Source: Amycolatopsis jejuensis
GTDB taxonomy: Bacteria > Actinomycetota > Actinomycetes > Mycobacteriales > Pseudonocardiaceae
DNA: 64,000 nucleotides
Assembly: GCF_000717335.1 (NCBI RefSeq)
Contig: NZ_JNYZ01000019.1
Coordinates: forward strand, 124,001 to 188,000
Direction: 5' to 3'
Part shown: piece by piece, positions 14,844 to 23,649 of the stretch
Position numbering within the stretch: the stretch's first letter is position 1
How the letters are laid out: each line of letters begins with the position of its first letter
The notes under the pieces: generated by a model
What the model was told of the DNA's origin: nothing
What the model saw: only the letters and a program-made list of their open reading frames with translations
Database searches by the model: none
Translations under genes and position numbers: made by a program

Positions 14844-16244
14844 TCAGGCGGTGATGTCGAGCCGGTGGCCGATCCGTTCGAGGATCCGGTCGCGGGAAGC
14901 GACGACCCGGCTGCGCAGCCCGGTGGTGTCACCGGACACGAGCTTCCCGGCCCATTTCCGCGGCTGTCCGGCCACGAAAACGGTGTCCACATTGCGGCTG
15001 TCCGAACCGAGGACAACTGTGGCGACCGCATTGTTGAGCGGAATCGTATTGATGGCGTCCGCGTCGATCAGGACGAGATCGGCTTCTTTACCCGGGGTGA
15101 GGGAACCGCACCGGTCCCATACCCCATTCGCTTTCGCCGATCCGGCGGTGGCGAATTCGAGCGCGTCGCGGACGGTCAGCGGCGCCGGGGCGTCCGCCTC
15201 CCCGCGAAACCGCCGGTTCCCGGCGTGCATGCGCTGAGTGTTGAGCAATACCTGCATTTGCGTGAACATATCGGTGGTGAGCGAGCATTCGACGTCGACG
15301 CTCAGTCCCGGCCGCAACCCCGCGTCGAGCGTTTCCTGAATGGGCGCAATCGATCCGCCGATGCCGAGCTGCTGATCCGACGTCACCGCGAGCACGATGC
15401 GCCCGCCGGTACCGACGAGCACTTTCCATGTCTCGTCGTCGAAACCACCGCAGTGGATCCAGGTGAGATCCGGGCCGAGCTCGTCGCCCAGCGCCCGGAT
15501 TTCAGCGGCAGCGACCGGGCCGAGCGCGCCGTCCACAGTGACCCCGACGCCCAGCTCACGCGCCTCGCTAATGGCTTCCGCGGTCAGGCAGACGTCGCCG
15601 TGCAATTCCGGAATCACCTTCGGGAACAATCCCATCCGCAAGGTCACCAGGCTGTCGTCGGACGGGAAATGTTCTGCCCGGACCCGGGCGAAATCGCTTC
15701 GCCACGTCTGGTCCCATTCCCCGCCGAGTGGCGCGCACGACGCGAGGACAGCGCGGATGCCGGATTCCTGCCACGTGCGCACCACCGTGTCGGAATACTC
15801 CGGCGAACGCATGTTGTGGCTGAAATCGAGGATGCAGGTGACGCCCGAATCCAGCGCACCCAGCGCCGCCAGTTCCGTGCCCACCGCCATGTCTTCGATC
15901 CCGTAGATCGGGGCGAGCCGGAAATGCAGCAGATCGTTGTATTCCGCGATGACCGCGTCGGAAAGGTACCGGCGGATCTGCGTTTGCCAGCAATGCCGGT
16001 GCCCGTCCACGAAACCGGGAATGGCAATGCATCCGGCGGCGTCGACCACCACCGCCTGGCCCACGTTCGCCGCCGTGCTCAGGTCGGGGCCGATCGCCTC
16101 GATCCGGCTGCCGTCGATCAGGATGTCTCCGCGCGGGAGATCGCCCACCTGATCGTCCATGCTGACGATCGTCGCGCCCCGGACCAGCACGCGGCCACCG
16201 GGATCGGACACCAGCTGGTCAAGCGCCTCGTTGCGCTCGGGCAT
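14844..16244 (-). CDS. Amidohydrolase of the TRZ/ATZ (cytosine deaminase-like) family
   Basis: A 466-residue metal-dependent hydrolase. The beta-strand-1 motif PGFVDGHRHCWQT gives the HxH metal ligands; a later His lies in TWIHCGGFDDE. The C-terminal domain shows the typical TPGKEADLVLID. Relatives deaminate or dechlorinate N-heterocycles such as triazines, guanine or cytosine. Usual family length is 440-480. In this operon it may open or deaminate a nitrogen ring or amide before ring cleavage. The substrate cannot be named. Confidence 0.85.
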   Translation of the reverse strand: MPERNEALDQLVSDPGGRVLVRGATIVSMDDQVGDLPRGDILIDGSRIEAIGPDLSTAANVGQAVVVDAAGCIAIPGFVDGHRHCWQTQIRRYLSDAVIAEYNDLLHFRLAPIYGIEDMAVGTELAALGALDSGVTCILDFSHNMRSPEYSDTVVRTWQESGIRAVLASCAPLGGEWDQTWRSDFARVRAEHFPSDDSLVTLRMGLFPKVIPELHGDVCLTAEAISEARELGVGVTVDGALGPVAAAEIRALGDELGPDLTWIHCGGFDDETWKVLVGTGGRIVLAVTSDQQLGIGGSIAPIQETLDAGLRPGLSVDVECSLTTDMFTQMQVLLNTQRMHAGNRRFRGEADAPAPLTVRDALEFATAGSAKANGVWDRCGSLTPGKEADLVLIDADAINTIPLNNAVATVVLGSDSRNVDTVFVAGQPRKWAGKLVSGDTTGLRSRVVASRDRILERIGHRLDITA

Positions 16245-16257
16245 GGTGATTCCTCCT

Positions 16258-17196
16258 TCAGGATCCCCCGTGGGCTCCGGTCATGAGCTCCGCCAGGTCC
16301 TCGGGCGCGAGGAACGACGGCGGCGGGGGCGGGCCCCACGAGTACATGCTCTTGTCCGAGGCGATCACGCCCGGCTCCCAAAGCTGGTCTTCGAGAATGC
16401 AGTCGAGATCCGAGTAGTACTCGGCGAAGTTGCCCGCCGGATCACGCAGGTACCAGAAGAAGTTCGACCCGATGTAGTGCCGCCCGAGACCCCAGGCGTG
16501 CCGCTCCGGATGACCCTCCAGCATGCTCGTCGCACCGCGGCCGACCTCGTCCACGTCGTCGAGCTCCCACGACGTGTGGTGCAGGAAGTTCACCGGCGAC
16601 TGCTGTACCAGCACGTTGTGGTGGTCGGTCGAGCAGCGCATGAACGAGGCCAGGCCCGGCGCCTCGTCGCTCACCTTGAAGCCGAGGCCCTCGATGAAGA
16701 ACCGCTGGGTGGCGGCCTGATCGACCGAGCCGAACACGACGTGCCCCAGCTTGCGCGGGCGCACCGGGTCGGGCCGCAGGATGCCCGGCGCGCGGGTGTG
16801 CGGGCGCTGGATCGAGCCGGGGGTGTTGTACGGCGGCGCGGGTGTCGGGTCCTGCACGATCCGCGGCGCCACCGACACGACGACGTCGAGCCCGGTCACC
16901 GGGTCCGCGGCGTGCAGCTGGTCGCCCTTGCGGTGCGAGGTCACGTCGAGGCGGGCGAGCTGGGTGGCAATGCGGTCCAGGTCGTCCGGGTCGTCGACCC
17001 CGGTGCCGAGCGACATCAGCCGCCGGTGCGGGCTGTGGCGCAACCGCAGCTGCTTGCCGCCGTCGGCGGTGCCGAACCGGCGTTCCCCGGTGGTTTCCGT
17101 GCTGAGTGGCGCGAGGCCGAACTCCGTGTAGTACGCGGCCGTCGTTTCGACGTCCGGGACGCCGATGGTGAGTGCAGTAAGCCGATGCAGTCCCAT
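16258..17196 (-). CDS. Extradiol-type (two-VOC-domain) dioxygenase
   Basis: A 312-residue protein with two VOC domains, like type I extradiol ring-cleaving dioxygenases. The catalytic C-terminal half has LGHVVFGSVD (first His), HHTSWELDDVDE (second His) and DPAGNFAEYYSD (Glu), which give the Fe/Mn site. The N-terminal half (LTALTIGVPDVETTAAYY) is divergent and has no such site. Start ATG 17196 has GGAGA upstream. It probably cleaves a catechol-like intermediate of this operon; the FAH-family enzyme and BKACE nearby could process the product. Confidence 0.8.
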   Translation of the reverse strand: MGLHRLTALTIGVPDVETTAAYYTEFGLAPLSTETTGERRFGTADGGKQLRLRHSPHRRLMSLGTGVDDPDDLDRIATQLARLDVTSHRKGDQLHAADPVTGLDVVVSVAPRIVQDPTPAPPYNTPGSIQRPHTRAPGILRPDPVRPRKLGHVVFGSVDQAATQRFFIEGLGFKVSDEAPGLASFMRCSTDHHNVLVQQSPVNFLHHTSWELDDVDEVGRGATSMLEGHPERHAWGLGRHYIGSNFFWYLRDPAGNFAEYYSDLDCILEDQLWEPGVIASDKSMYSWGPPPPPSFLAPEDLAELMTGAHGGS

Positions 17197-17225
17197 GGTC
17201 CGTTCTCCGTTGAAGGGTTGGTTAC

Positions 17226-18155
17226 TCAGAAATCGACGGCGTCGGCGCCTTTGAGGTTCAGGAGTTCGCGCGATTGTGCGGGCGAGGCAATTTCCCGGCC
17301 GAGCTCGGTGAGAATCCGGGCCACTTTTGCTACCTGCTCGGCATTGTCCTGCGCCATCCGGCCGCGGCTCAGGTACAGGTTGTCCTCCAGTCCGACCCGC
17401 ACGTGCCCGCCCACGAGCGCGGAATGGGTCACGAAATCCATCTGCCGCCGTCCGGCCGCAAATGCCGAGAGCACGTACGCGTCCCCGAAAAGTTTGTCCG
17501 CAATCGTCACGAAGTGCGACAGGTTCTCGTGATCCGCCCCGATTCCGCCGAGCACGCCGAAGACGCCCTGGATCAGCAACGGCCCGTCCACCAGGCCCCG
17601 ATCCAGGAAATGCGCCAGGGTGTACAGGTGCCCGACGTCGTAGCATTCGAATTCGAAGCGCGTCCCGGCCTGCGCCAGCTCCGTGAGCGTCCGCTCGATC
17701 TGGGTGAACGTGTTGGCGAAGATCACGTCCGCCGACCCGGCGAGATGCTCTTTCTCCCAGGGGAACTTCCACTCCGCGTATTTCCCCGCCGGACCCGAGA
17801 ACACGAAGTTCATCGACCCCAGATTCAGCGACGCCAGCTCCGGACGGAACTTCCGCGCTGCCGCCAGCCGGTCGTCCACCGGCATCCGGGTACTGCCGCC
17901 GGTGGTGATGTTCACGACCGCGCCGGTTGCTTTCAAGGCGGGCAGGAATTGCGCGTACACCGCCGGGTCCGGGGTCGGCGCGCCGGTTTCCGGATCCCGC
18001 GCATGGACGTGGAGAATCGACGCACCCGCGGCGACCGCGTCCCGGCCCTGTCCGGCGATTTCGGCCGGGGTGATGGGCAAGGCGTCCGACATCGTGGGGG
18101 TGTGCACAGAACCGGTCAGCGCACAGGAAATGACCGTGTTCGGCGAAGTCCTCAT
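17226..18155 (-). CDS. BKACE-family beta-keto acid cleavage enzyme
   Basis: A 309-residue TIM-barrel protein of the 3-keto-5-aminohexanoate cleavage (Kce/BKACE) family. Typical motifs are ISCALTGSVHTP at the start, ASILHVHARDPETGAPTPD for the metal histidines, NITTGGS, and ECYDVGHL. Known members condense a beta-keto acid with acetyl-CoA and split it into acetoacetate and a CoA ester. ATG 18155 with GGAGG upstream is chosen; an upstream in-frame ATG is unlikely. It may handle the beta-keto acid produced after ring cleavage. Confidence 0.88.
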   Translation of the reverse strand: MRTSPNTVISCALTGSVHTPTMSDALPITPAEIAGQGRDAVAAGASILHVHARDPETGAPTPDPAVYAQFLPALKATGAVVNITTGGSTRMPVDDRLAAARKFRPELASLNLGSMNFVFSGPAGKYAEWKFPWEKEHLAGSADVIFANTFTQIERTLTELAQAGTRFEFECYDVGHLYTLAHFLDRGLVDGPLLIQGVFGVLGGIGADHENLSHFVTIADKLFGDAYVLSAFAAGRRQMDFVTHSALVGGHVRVGLEDNLYLSRGRMAQDNAEQVAKVARILTELGREIASPAQSRELLNLKGADAVDF

Positions 18156-18168
18156 GAAATGCCTCCGT

Positions 18169-19014
18169 TCACGCGGTGAACTGCTGGCGCAGCTCGCCGA
18201 TTCCGGTGACGTAGCTGACGAGTTCGTCACCCGGCCGCAGGAACCGCGGCGGCGTGCGGACGACCCCGACGCCCGCCGGGGTGCCGGTGAACACGAGATC
18301 CCCCGGCAGCAGCGGCAGGTTGGCCGACAGCTTCGCCACCAGCGACGGCACGCTGAAGATCAGGTCGCCGGTACGGCCCTGCTGCACGGTTTCCCCGTTG
18401 ACGGAACAGCCGAGCTGGAGGTCGTCCGGGTCGGCGAACTCGTCGGGCGTGACGACCCACGGGCCCACCGGCGAGAACCCCGGCAGCGACTTGCCGAGGC
18501 CGAACTGCGGCACCGGGCCGCGGCGCTGGAGGTCGCGCTCGGAGATGTCCTGTCCGGTGGAGAGCCCGGCAATATGGCTCCACGCCTCGCTTTCCGGGAC
18601 CTGGTAGGCGAGTTTCCCGATCACCGCGACGAGTTCGATCTCCCAGTCCACCTTCCCGCCCTCGGGCAGCTGCACCGTGGTGACCGGGCCGGTGAGCGAG
18701 GACATCCACTTGGTGAACAGGATCGGCTCGTCCGGTACGGGCAGCCCGGCCTCCGCGGCGTGCCCGTGGTAGTTCAGCCCGATCGCGAACACCTGCCGCG
18801 GCGCGGGAACCGGGGTTTCGAGCTGTTCGGGCCGGAAGGGTTCGCCGCCGGTCAGGTCCGCCGTGTCCGCCCATTTGCGGAACTCGGGGAAACTCTCGTA
18901 CACCGCCTGCGGATCGGGCCCGAACAACCCGCCGCTGGCCTTTTCGACGTCGACGGCCTCGGTCCCGTCAGTGCTGACGAGTACGAGCCGTCCGGACAAA
19001 TTCGCGTACCGCAC
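18169..19014 (-). CDS. Fumarylacetoacetate hydrolase-family protein
   Basis: A 281-residue FAH-fold enzyme. The core motifs are IGLNYHGHAAEAG, then DWEIELVAVIGK (metal Glu/Asp region) and GDLVFTGTPAGVGVVRTPP at the C-terminus. The family includes acylpyruvate hydrolases, oxaloacetate decarboxylases and 2-hydroxypentadienoate hydratase-like enzymes, all common after extradiol ring cleavage. It is the first enzyme gene after the GntR regulator and lies 13 bp before BKACE. The exact substrate is not visible. Confidence 0.88.
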   Translation of the reverse strand: MRYANLSGRLVLVSTDGTEAVDVEKASGGLFGPDPQAVYESFPEFRKWADTADLTGGEPFRPEQLETPVPAPRQVFAIGLNYHGHAAEAGLPVPDEPILFTKWMSSLTGPVTTVQLPEGGKVDWEIELVAVIGKLAYQVPESEAWSHIAGLSTGQDISERDLQRRGPVPQFGLGKSLPGFSPVGPWVVTPDEFADPDDLQLGCSVNGETVQQGRTGDLIFSVPSLVAKLSANLPLLPGDLVFTGTPAGVGVVRTPPRFLRPGDELVSYVTGIGELRQQFTA

Positions 19015-19039
19015 AAAGCCTCCTCAGGCAAGAACTGGG

Positions 19040-19777
19040 TCACCGCACCGATTCGGCGGCCTCCCCGACCACGATCCGGCGCAGTGCCTCGGTGATCAAC
19101 GCGGTGCTGTGGCCGCCGTCCTGCGCGGCCAGCACCGAAAGCCCGGTGTGCGCGAGATGCCGGGCGACGAGCACGGCGCACCGGCCTGCCTCCCCCGCCT
19201 CGGCCGCGGCGAGAATGGCCGCGTGCTCGCGGCCCGAGGTCTCGATGTCCTCGGGCGTGGCGACCGTCTGGTAGCAGCGCCGGTACCGCTCGGCGTGGTC
19301 CCAGAGACCGGACACCGACTCGCCCAGCCGCCGTCCCGCCCCGGAGAACAACCGGCCGTGGAAGGCGCGGTGCGGCTGGTGCGCGTCGGAATAACGGCCC
19401 TCGCCCACCGCCGCGTTGCACGCCGCCAGCGATTCCCGCAGGAAGACGAAATCGGACTCGTCCAGCAGCGGCACGGTCACCTTCACCGCGGGCGGCTCCA
19501 GGCCGATCCGCATGGCGTACAGCTCCTCGAGATCGTCGAGGTCGAGCGCGCCGATGCGGACCCGCTTCTGCGCCTCGGTGTCCACCAGCCCCTCGGTTTC
19601 GAGGAGCCGCAGGGCTTCCCGCAGCGGAGTCCGGCTCACGCCGAGCTCCTGCGCGAGCTGGACCTGGGAGAGGACGCTGCCCGGTTCGAGCCGTCCGGAC
19701 AGGATTTCGTCCCGCAGGTACCGGTGCGCGGCCTGCATGCTCGTCTCCGGCGCCGCAGGTTCGTCGATCGTGGTCAC
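19040..19777 (-). CDS. GntR-family (FCD domain) regulator of the catabolic operon
   Basis: A 245-residue FadR-type regulator. The winged HTH covers about residues 15-75 (LSQVQLAQELGVSRTPLREALRLLETEGLV); the C-terminal FCD domain carries conserved acidic and His positions that usually bind a metal and a carboxylate effector. The start is uncertain: GTG 19777 or GTG 19792, both in frame. It heads the eight-gene minus-strand operon to 11792 and is divergent from a deacetylase gene, so it should repress the operon until an acid effector is present. Confidence 0.88.
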   Translation of the reverse strand: MTTIDEPAAPETSMQAAHRYLRDEILSGRLEPGSVLSQVQLAQELGVSRTPLREALRLLETEGLVDTEAQKRVRIGALDLDDLEELYAMRIGLEPPAVKVTVPLLDESDFVFLRESLAACNAAVGEGRYSDAHQPHRAFHGRLFSGAGRRLGESVSGLWDHAERYRRCYQTVATPEDIETSGREHAAILAAAEAGEAGRCAVLVARHLAHTGLSVLAAQDGGHSTALITEALRRIVVGEAAESVR

Positions 19778-19785
19778 CGCCGAAC

Positions 19786-19791
19786 TGTACA
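19786..19791. promoter_or_regulatory. Candidate GntR operator core
   Basis: TGTACA lies just before the GntR coding start within AACTGTACACATT. FCD-type GntR proteins often bind short palindromes near their own promoter. Only the symmetry and place are seen. Confidence 0.25.
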
Positions 19792-19939
19792 CATTTCTCT
19801 CGCGAAACTTCAAGACCTCGCATCTTCGGGGCACTTGGTCGCCAGATCTGCATACAGAAATTTTCGAGAATCTCTTGTTTTCCCGAACATCCGGGGGCTA
19901 CCTTCGGCAGTGGCACCACCGGACCCCCAGGAGGCACAG

Positions 19940-20617
19940 ATGGCCGTGACGAAGCGGGTCACGCTCACGTTCGACAACGGGCCGACGCCGGGCGTCACCG
20001 AACAGGTCCTGGACGCTTTGGCGCACCACAGCGCCCGCGCCACGTTCTTCGTCGTCGGTTCGCAGCTACGCCAGCCGGGTGGACGGGAACTGGCCGAACG
20101 TGCGGCCGCCGAAGGACACCGGATCGGGCACCACACCGCGACGCACACCCTCCAACTGGGCGTTGCCGAAGACGCCGAAGCCGCGGTACGCACGGAAATC
20201 GCCGCGGTGGAGCCGGACGTCGACACCGTCGCCGGAACCAGCGCGACGCACGGCGAACGGCTCTTCCGCCCTTACGCCGCGGGAGGCGTGCTGGACAAAC
20301 GAGTGTTCAGCACCGCGGCCATCCGGTATCTCCAGGAGCACCACTACACGTGCGTGCTGTGGAACACCGTGCCGCGCGACTGGGAAGACCCCACCGGCTG
20401 GGTCGAAACGGCCCTCGCCGCCGTCGCCCGTACCGAATGGCCGGTGGTCGTGTTGCACGACCTCGCCACCGGCGCGATGACGCGGCTGCCGGAGTTCCTC
20501 GACGGGCTCGCCGCGCTGGGCGCCGAAACCGTCACCGAGTACCCCGGTTCCTGCGTGCCGATCAAGCAGGGCCGGTTGCAGTTTTCGTTGTCCCACCTCA
20601 CCGATGGAGTTGACTGA
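19940..20617 (+). CDS. Polysaccharide deacetylase-family (NodB-fold) hydrolase
   Basis: A 225-residue cytoplasmic NodB-fold protein. Motif 1 is TLTFDNGPTPG, with Asn in the place of the usual second Asp of TFDDGP. Motif 2 is GHRIGHHTATH, which holds the metal histidines. There is no signal peptide, so it is more likely an amide or formyl hydrolase (allantoinase- or PuuE-like) than a cell-wall enzyme. ATG 19940 has CAGGAGG upstream. It overlaps the ribosome site of the next VOC gene and is divergent from the GntR gene. Confidence 0.82.
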   Translation: MAVTKRVTLTFDNGPTPGVTEQVLDALAHHSARATFFVVGSQLRQPGGRELAERAAAEGHRIGHHTATHTLQLGVAEDAEAAVRTEIAAVEPDVDTVAGTSATHGERLFRPYAAGGVLDKRVFSTAAIRYLQEHHYTCVLWNTVPRDWEDPTGWVETALAAVARTEWPVVVLHDLATGAMTRLPEFLDGLAALGAETVTEYPGSCVPIKQGRLQFSLSHLTDGVD

Positions 20618-20618
20618 C

Positions 20619-21176
20619 ATGGACGACAAGCTCCCGCTCCGCCTGCACCACCACGCGTGGACGGTCGACGACCAGGAAGCCACGCGGTACTTCTACGAGG
20701 ACCTGATCGGCCTGCCGCTGCTCGCGACGTGGACCGAGGTCGAGGAGATCCTGGGCAAGGAACGCGTGCTGTGCCACACGTTCTACGGCATGGCCGACGG
20801 CAGCGCGCTGGCCTTCTTCCAGTTCGCCGACCCCGAGGACCAGAAGGAGTTCACCCGCGACCGCCAAATCGTGCCGGACACGTTGCCGCGCAGCCACGTC
20901 GCGTTCAAGGTGGACCAGGAAACCCAGGAAGGCATCCAGAAGCGGCTCACCGCGGTCGGGTGGAAGGACAGCTTTGTCACCGACCACGGGTACTGCGTTT
21001 CGCTGTACGTCACCGACCCGGACGGGCTGATGGTCGAGTTCGCGGTGGACCACCCGGCGATCGAGGAGATCAACGCGGAGCGCAGGGAGACGGCGCACGC
21101 GGATCTGGCGCGGTGGTTGCGCGGGGATCACACGAGCAACAATCACTGGCGCAGCACCGAAGCCAGCTGGGGCTGA
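20619..21176 (+). CDS. VOC-superfamily protein
   Basis: A 185-residue VOC protein. The metal site is suggested by LRLHHHAWTVDD (His), PRSHVAFKV (His) and DPDGLMVEFAVDH (Glu). A hydrophilic tail (HADLARWLRGDHTSNNHW) is typical of many actinobacterial members of unknown function. ATG 20619 is chosen because GGAG lies 8 nt before it; it begins 1 bp after the deacetylase stop, so the pair is co-translated. The reaction is unknown. Confidence 0.8.
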   Translation: MDDKLPLRLHHHAWTVDDQEATRYFYEDLIGLPLLATWTEVEEILGKERVLCHTFYGMADGSALAFFQFADPEDQKEFTRDRQIVPDTLPRSHVAFKVDQETQEGIQKRLTAVGWKDSFVTDHGYCVSLYVTDPDGLMVEFAVDHPAIEEINAERRETAHADLARWLRGDHTSNNHWRSTEASWG

Positions 21177-21196
21177 GGGGCCGGACCCGGCTCGCC

Positions 21197-21232
21197 TGGC
21201 CGCGGTGGCGGAGCGGATCGTCACCGCGGCCA
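21197..21232. terminator. Terminator hairpin between convergent genes
   Basis: TGGCCGCGGTG (21197-21207) and CACCGCGGCCA (21222-21232) form a perfect 11-bp stem with a 14-nt loop. It lies in the 69-bp gap between the ends of the convergent VOC and threonine-dehydratase-like genes, so it may stop both transcripts. No T-run is present, as is usual in high-GC actinomycetes. Confidence 0.55.
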
Positions 21233-21245
21233 AGCCCGGACGGGG

Positions 21246-22223
21246 TCAGCTCACGTCGGCGAGAAACTTCACCGGGTCCACATTCCCGCCGCTGGCCAGC
21301 ACTGCGATCCGGCCGCGGCTCGGCCGTCCGGCGCCGTTGAGGGCGGCCGCCAATGCCGCAGCGCCGGACGGTTCGGCGAACAGCTTCAAGCGGGACCACA
21401 CCAGCAGGGTCGCCGATCGGAGGTCGTTCTCCGAGACCGTCACCAGTTCGTCCACAAAGGACTGGACATGCCGGAGGTTCAGGATCCCGGTGGTCGGTGC
21501 GGCAAGTCCGTCCGCGACGCTGCGTACTGACTCGTCCAGCACCGGTTCGCCTGCCCGGACTGCGCGGGCGAGCACGTCGGCCGTTTCCGGTTCCACGCCG
21601 ATCACGTGGACGTCCGGGCGGGCCAGCTTCACGGCGGCCGCGACTCCCGACAGGAGCCCGCCACCTCCGGCCGGGATGATCACGGTACCCACATCACCGG
21701 CCTGGTCCAGCAGTTCCCGGCCCAGCGTCGCGTGGCCTGCGATCACTGCGGGGTCGTGGAACGGATGGATCAGGACCAGGGTGCGCGTCAGCTCCTCGAC
21801 CCGGTGCAGCAGCTCCGCCGGTTGGACCAGGACGACCTCGGCGCCGTAGCTCCGGGTCGCCTCGATCTTCGCGGGGTTGGCAGTGGACGGCATGCACAGC
21901 GTGGCCCGGGTACCCACGATCTGCGCCGCGCACGCGACCGCGGCGGCGGCATTTCCGGCGGACAGCGAAACCACCCCGCGGCCGCGTTCGTCCTCGGACA
22001 GCTGCAGCATCCGGTTCAGCAGGCCGCGGAACTTGAAGCTTCCGGTGCGCTGGAACAGCTCGGCTTTCACCACCACCGGGCTGCCGACGAGACGGTCGAT
22101 CGCGCGGCCGGTCATCACCGGGGTGCGGTGCACGTGTGGCCGGATGGACTGTTCGGCGGCGTCGATGTCGGCGGCGGTGGTGAGCGGGCAGGCGCCGAGC
22201 CGCTCGTCGTCATGCCCGAGCAT
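21246..22223 (-). CDS. PLP-dependent threonine/serine dehydratase-like enzyme
   Basis: A 325-residue fold-type II PLP enzyme. The Schiff-base lysine is K64 in RTGSFKFRG; the phosphate-binding loop is PAGGGGLLSG; the end has ASGGNVDP as in catabolic threonine dehydratase and serine racemase. There is no ACT domain, so it is not the isoleucine-pathway enzyme. The start overlaps the peptidase stop by 14 bp. As the last gene of the large operon it may deaminate a hydroxy-amino acid released by the peptidase. Confidence 0.88.
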   Translation of the reverse strand: MLGHDDERLGACPLTTAADIDAAEQSIRPHVHRTPVMTGRAIDRLVGSPVVVKAELFQRTGSFKFRGLLNRMLQLSEDERGRGVVSLSAGNAAAAVACAAQIVGTRATLCMPSTANPAKIEATRSYGAEVVLVQPAELLHRVEELTRTLVLIHPFHDPAVIAGHATLGRELLDQAGDVGTVIIPAGGGGLLSGVAAAVKLARPDVHVIGVEPETADVLARAVRAGEPVLDESVRSVADGLAAPTTGILNLRHVQSFVDELVTVSENDLRSATLLVWSRLKLFAEPSGAAALAAALNGAGRPSRGRIAVLASGGNVDPVKFLADVS

Positions 22224-23628
22224 GGGCGTCGAGCAGGACGGCGACGGCGGCGGTGACCCGGCTGGCCAGGCCGAGATGCAGGGACTCATCGGGCGCGTGC
22301 ATCCGGGAATGGGCGTCCATCGCGCCGGTGACCACGAACTGGGCGTCCGGGAAATGCTCGGCCAGCATGCCCATGAACGGGATCGACGCGCCCACTCCGA
22401 CGCCTTGCCAAGGTGCCGAAAAGGCGGTCTTGCCAACCTTTTCGAGCGCGGCAACCAGCCACGGTGCATGCGGCGGGGAATCCCAGCCGGTGGCCAGCTC
22501 ACCCGGCTCGACGGTGACCTCGGCGCCATAGGGCACATCCACCGACAGCGCCCGTTTCAGTGCCGCGTAAGCCGTGTCGGCCTCGACCGTCGGCGGTAGC
22601 CGGAGGCTCAGCGCGACCGTGGTGTACGCGCGGTGGAGGTTTCCGGCATTCACCGGATCGGGTAGACCCGCCGCGCCGATCACCGACAACGCGGGCTGCC
22701 AGGTCGACCCGAGCGCGGCTTCGAGCGGGTCCTCGGACACCGGGCGCATCCCCGCGACGAACGGGAACATGGCCGACGCGTTCGCCGGGGCCGCGGCGAC
22801 CATGGCCTGTGCCTCGGCGAGACGGGCGGGCGGCACCTCCGCGTTCAGTTCCGGCAGCAGGAATTCGCCGGTCGCCGAGTCCTCGATGCGGCCAAGCAGA
22901 TGCCGCAGGATCCGGAACGAACACGGGACGACGCCACCGGCCACCCCGGAATGCACCGGCGCGTTCAGCACCCGCACCGTCACCTCCAGCCGGGCCAGGC
23001 CGCGGAGGCTGGTGGTGAGCCACAGCGCATCGTGGTCGTAGCCGCCGGAATCGAGGCAGAGCACCAGCTTCACCTGTCCCAGCCGGTGCTTGAGGTGTTC
23101 CAGGTACCAGGCGAGGTCCGGGCTCCCGGACTCCTCGCCGGTTTCCAGCAGCAGCACCACCCGCCCGTGCCGCCCACCCGCCGCATGCACCGCCTGCAGG
23201 GCAGTGATCACCGCGTATCCCGCGTACCCGTCGTCGGCCGAGCCCCGGCCGTACAGCCGGCCGTCCCGCACGACCGGGGTCCACGGCCCCAGCCCGGACG
23301 ACCAGCCCTCCAGCGGAGGTTGTTTGTCCAGGTGGCCGTAGCAGAGGGCGGTGCCGTTATCCGCCGCGTCCGGCGTGGCGCCGACGTCGACGAGGAGCAG
23401 CGGGCTGCGTCCTTCGATCCGGATGACCTCCGCGCTCAGGCCGGGGATCGCCTGCGCCTCGATCCACGCGAGCACGTGTCGCACCGCCGCGTCGAGGTGG
23501 CCGTGGGCGGCCCATTCCGGGTCGAAAGACTGTGACACCGCGGGAATCTCGACCAGCCCGGACAGGCTCGGGAGAACCTCCTCGTTCCAGTGCCGGTCGA
23601 CAGTGCCCTGCAGGATGTCGATGTCCAT
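22210..23628 (-). CDS. M20-family metallopeptidase/dipeptidase
   Basis: A 472-residue M20 enzyme. Dizinc ligand motifs are YGHLDKQP, GRGSADDGYAG, ETGEESGSP and, near the end, HAPDESLHLG. The insert between them is the dimerisation (lid) domain. Members split dipeptides, N-acyl- or N-carbamoyl-amino acids. Placed with a hydantoinase-type protein and an NCS1 permease, an N-carbamoyl or N-acyl amino acid amidase role is plausible, though dipeptidase is the nearest family type. Confidence 0.88.
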   Translation of the reverse strand: MDIDILQGTVDRHWNEEVLPSLSGLVEIPAVSQSFDPEWAAHGHLDAAVRHVLAWIEAQAIPGLSAEVIRIEGRSPLLLVDVGATPDAADNGTALCYGHLDKQPPLEGWSSGLGPWTPVVRDGRLYGRGSADDGYAGYAVITALQAVHAAGGRHGRVVLLLETGEESGSPDLAWYLEHLKHRLGQVKLVLCLDSGGYDHDALWLTTSLRGLARLEVTVRVLNAPVHSGVAGGVVPCSFRILRHLLGRIEDSATGEFLLPELNAEVPPARLAEAQAMVAAAPANASAMFPFVAGMRPVSEDPLEAALGSTWQPALSVIGAAGLPDPVNAGNLHRAYTTVALSLRLPPTVEADTAYAALKRALSVDVPYGAEVTVEPGELATGWDSPPHAPWLVAALEKVGKTAFSAPWQGVGVGASIPFMGMLAEHFPDAQFVVTGAMDAHSRMHAPDESLHLGLASRVTAAVAVLLDAHARA

Positions 23629-23649
23629 GCTTCTCCGTTCGAGCGGGGG

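Noticed and set aside
14844..16244. Calling the amidohydrolase a dihydropyrimidinase or hydantoinase
   Set aside because: The motif order (PGFVDGHRHCWQT and TPGKEADLVLID) fits the TRZ/ATZ deaminase group; the carboxylated-lysine region of dihydropyrimidinases was not found.
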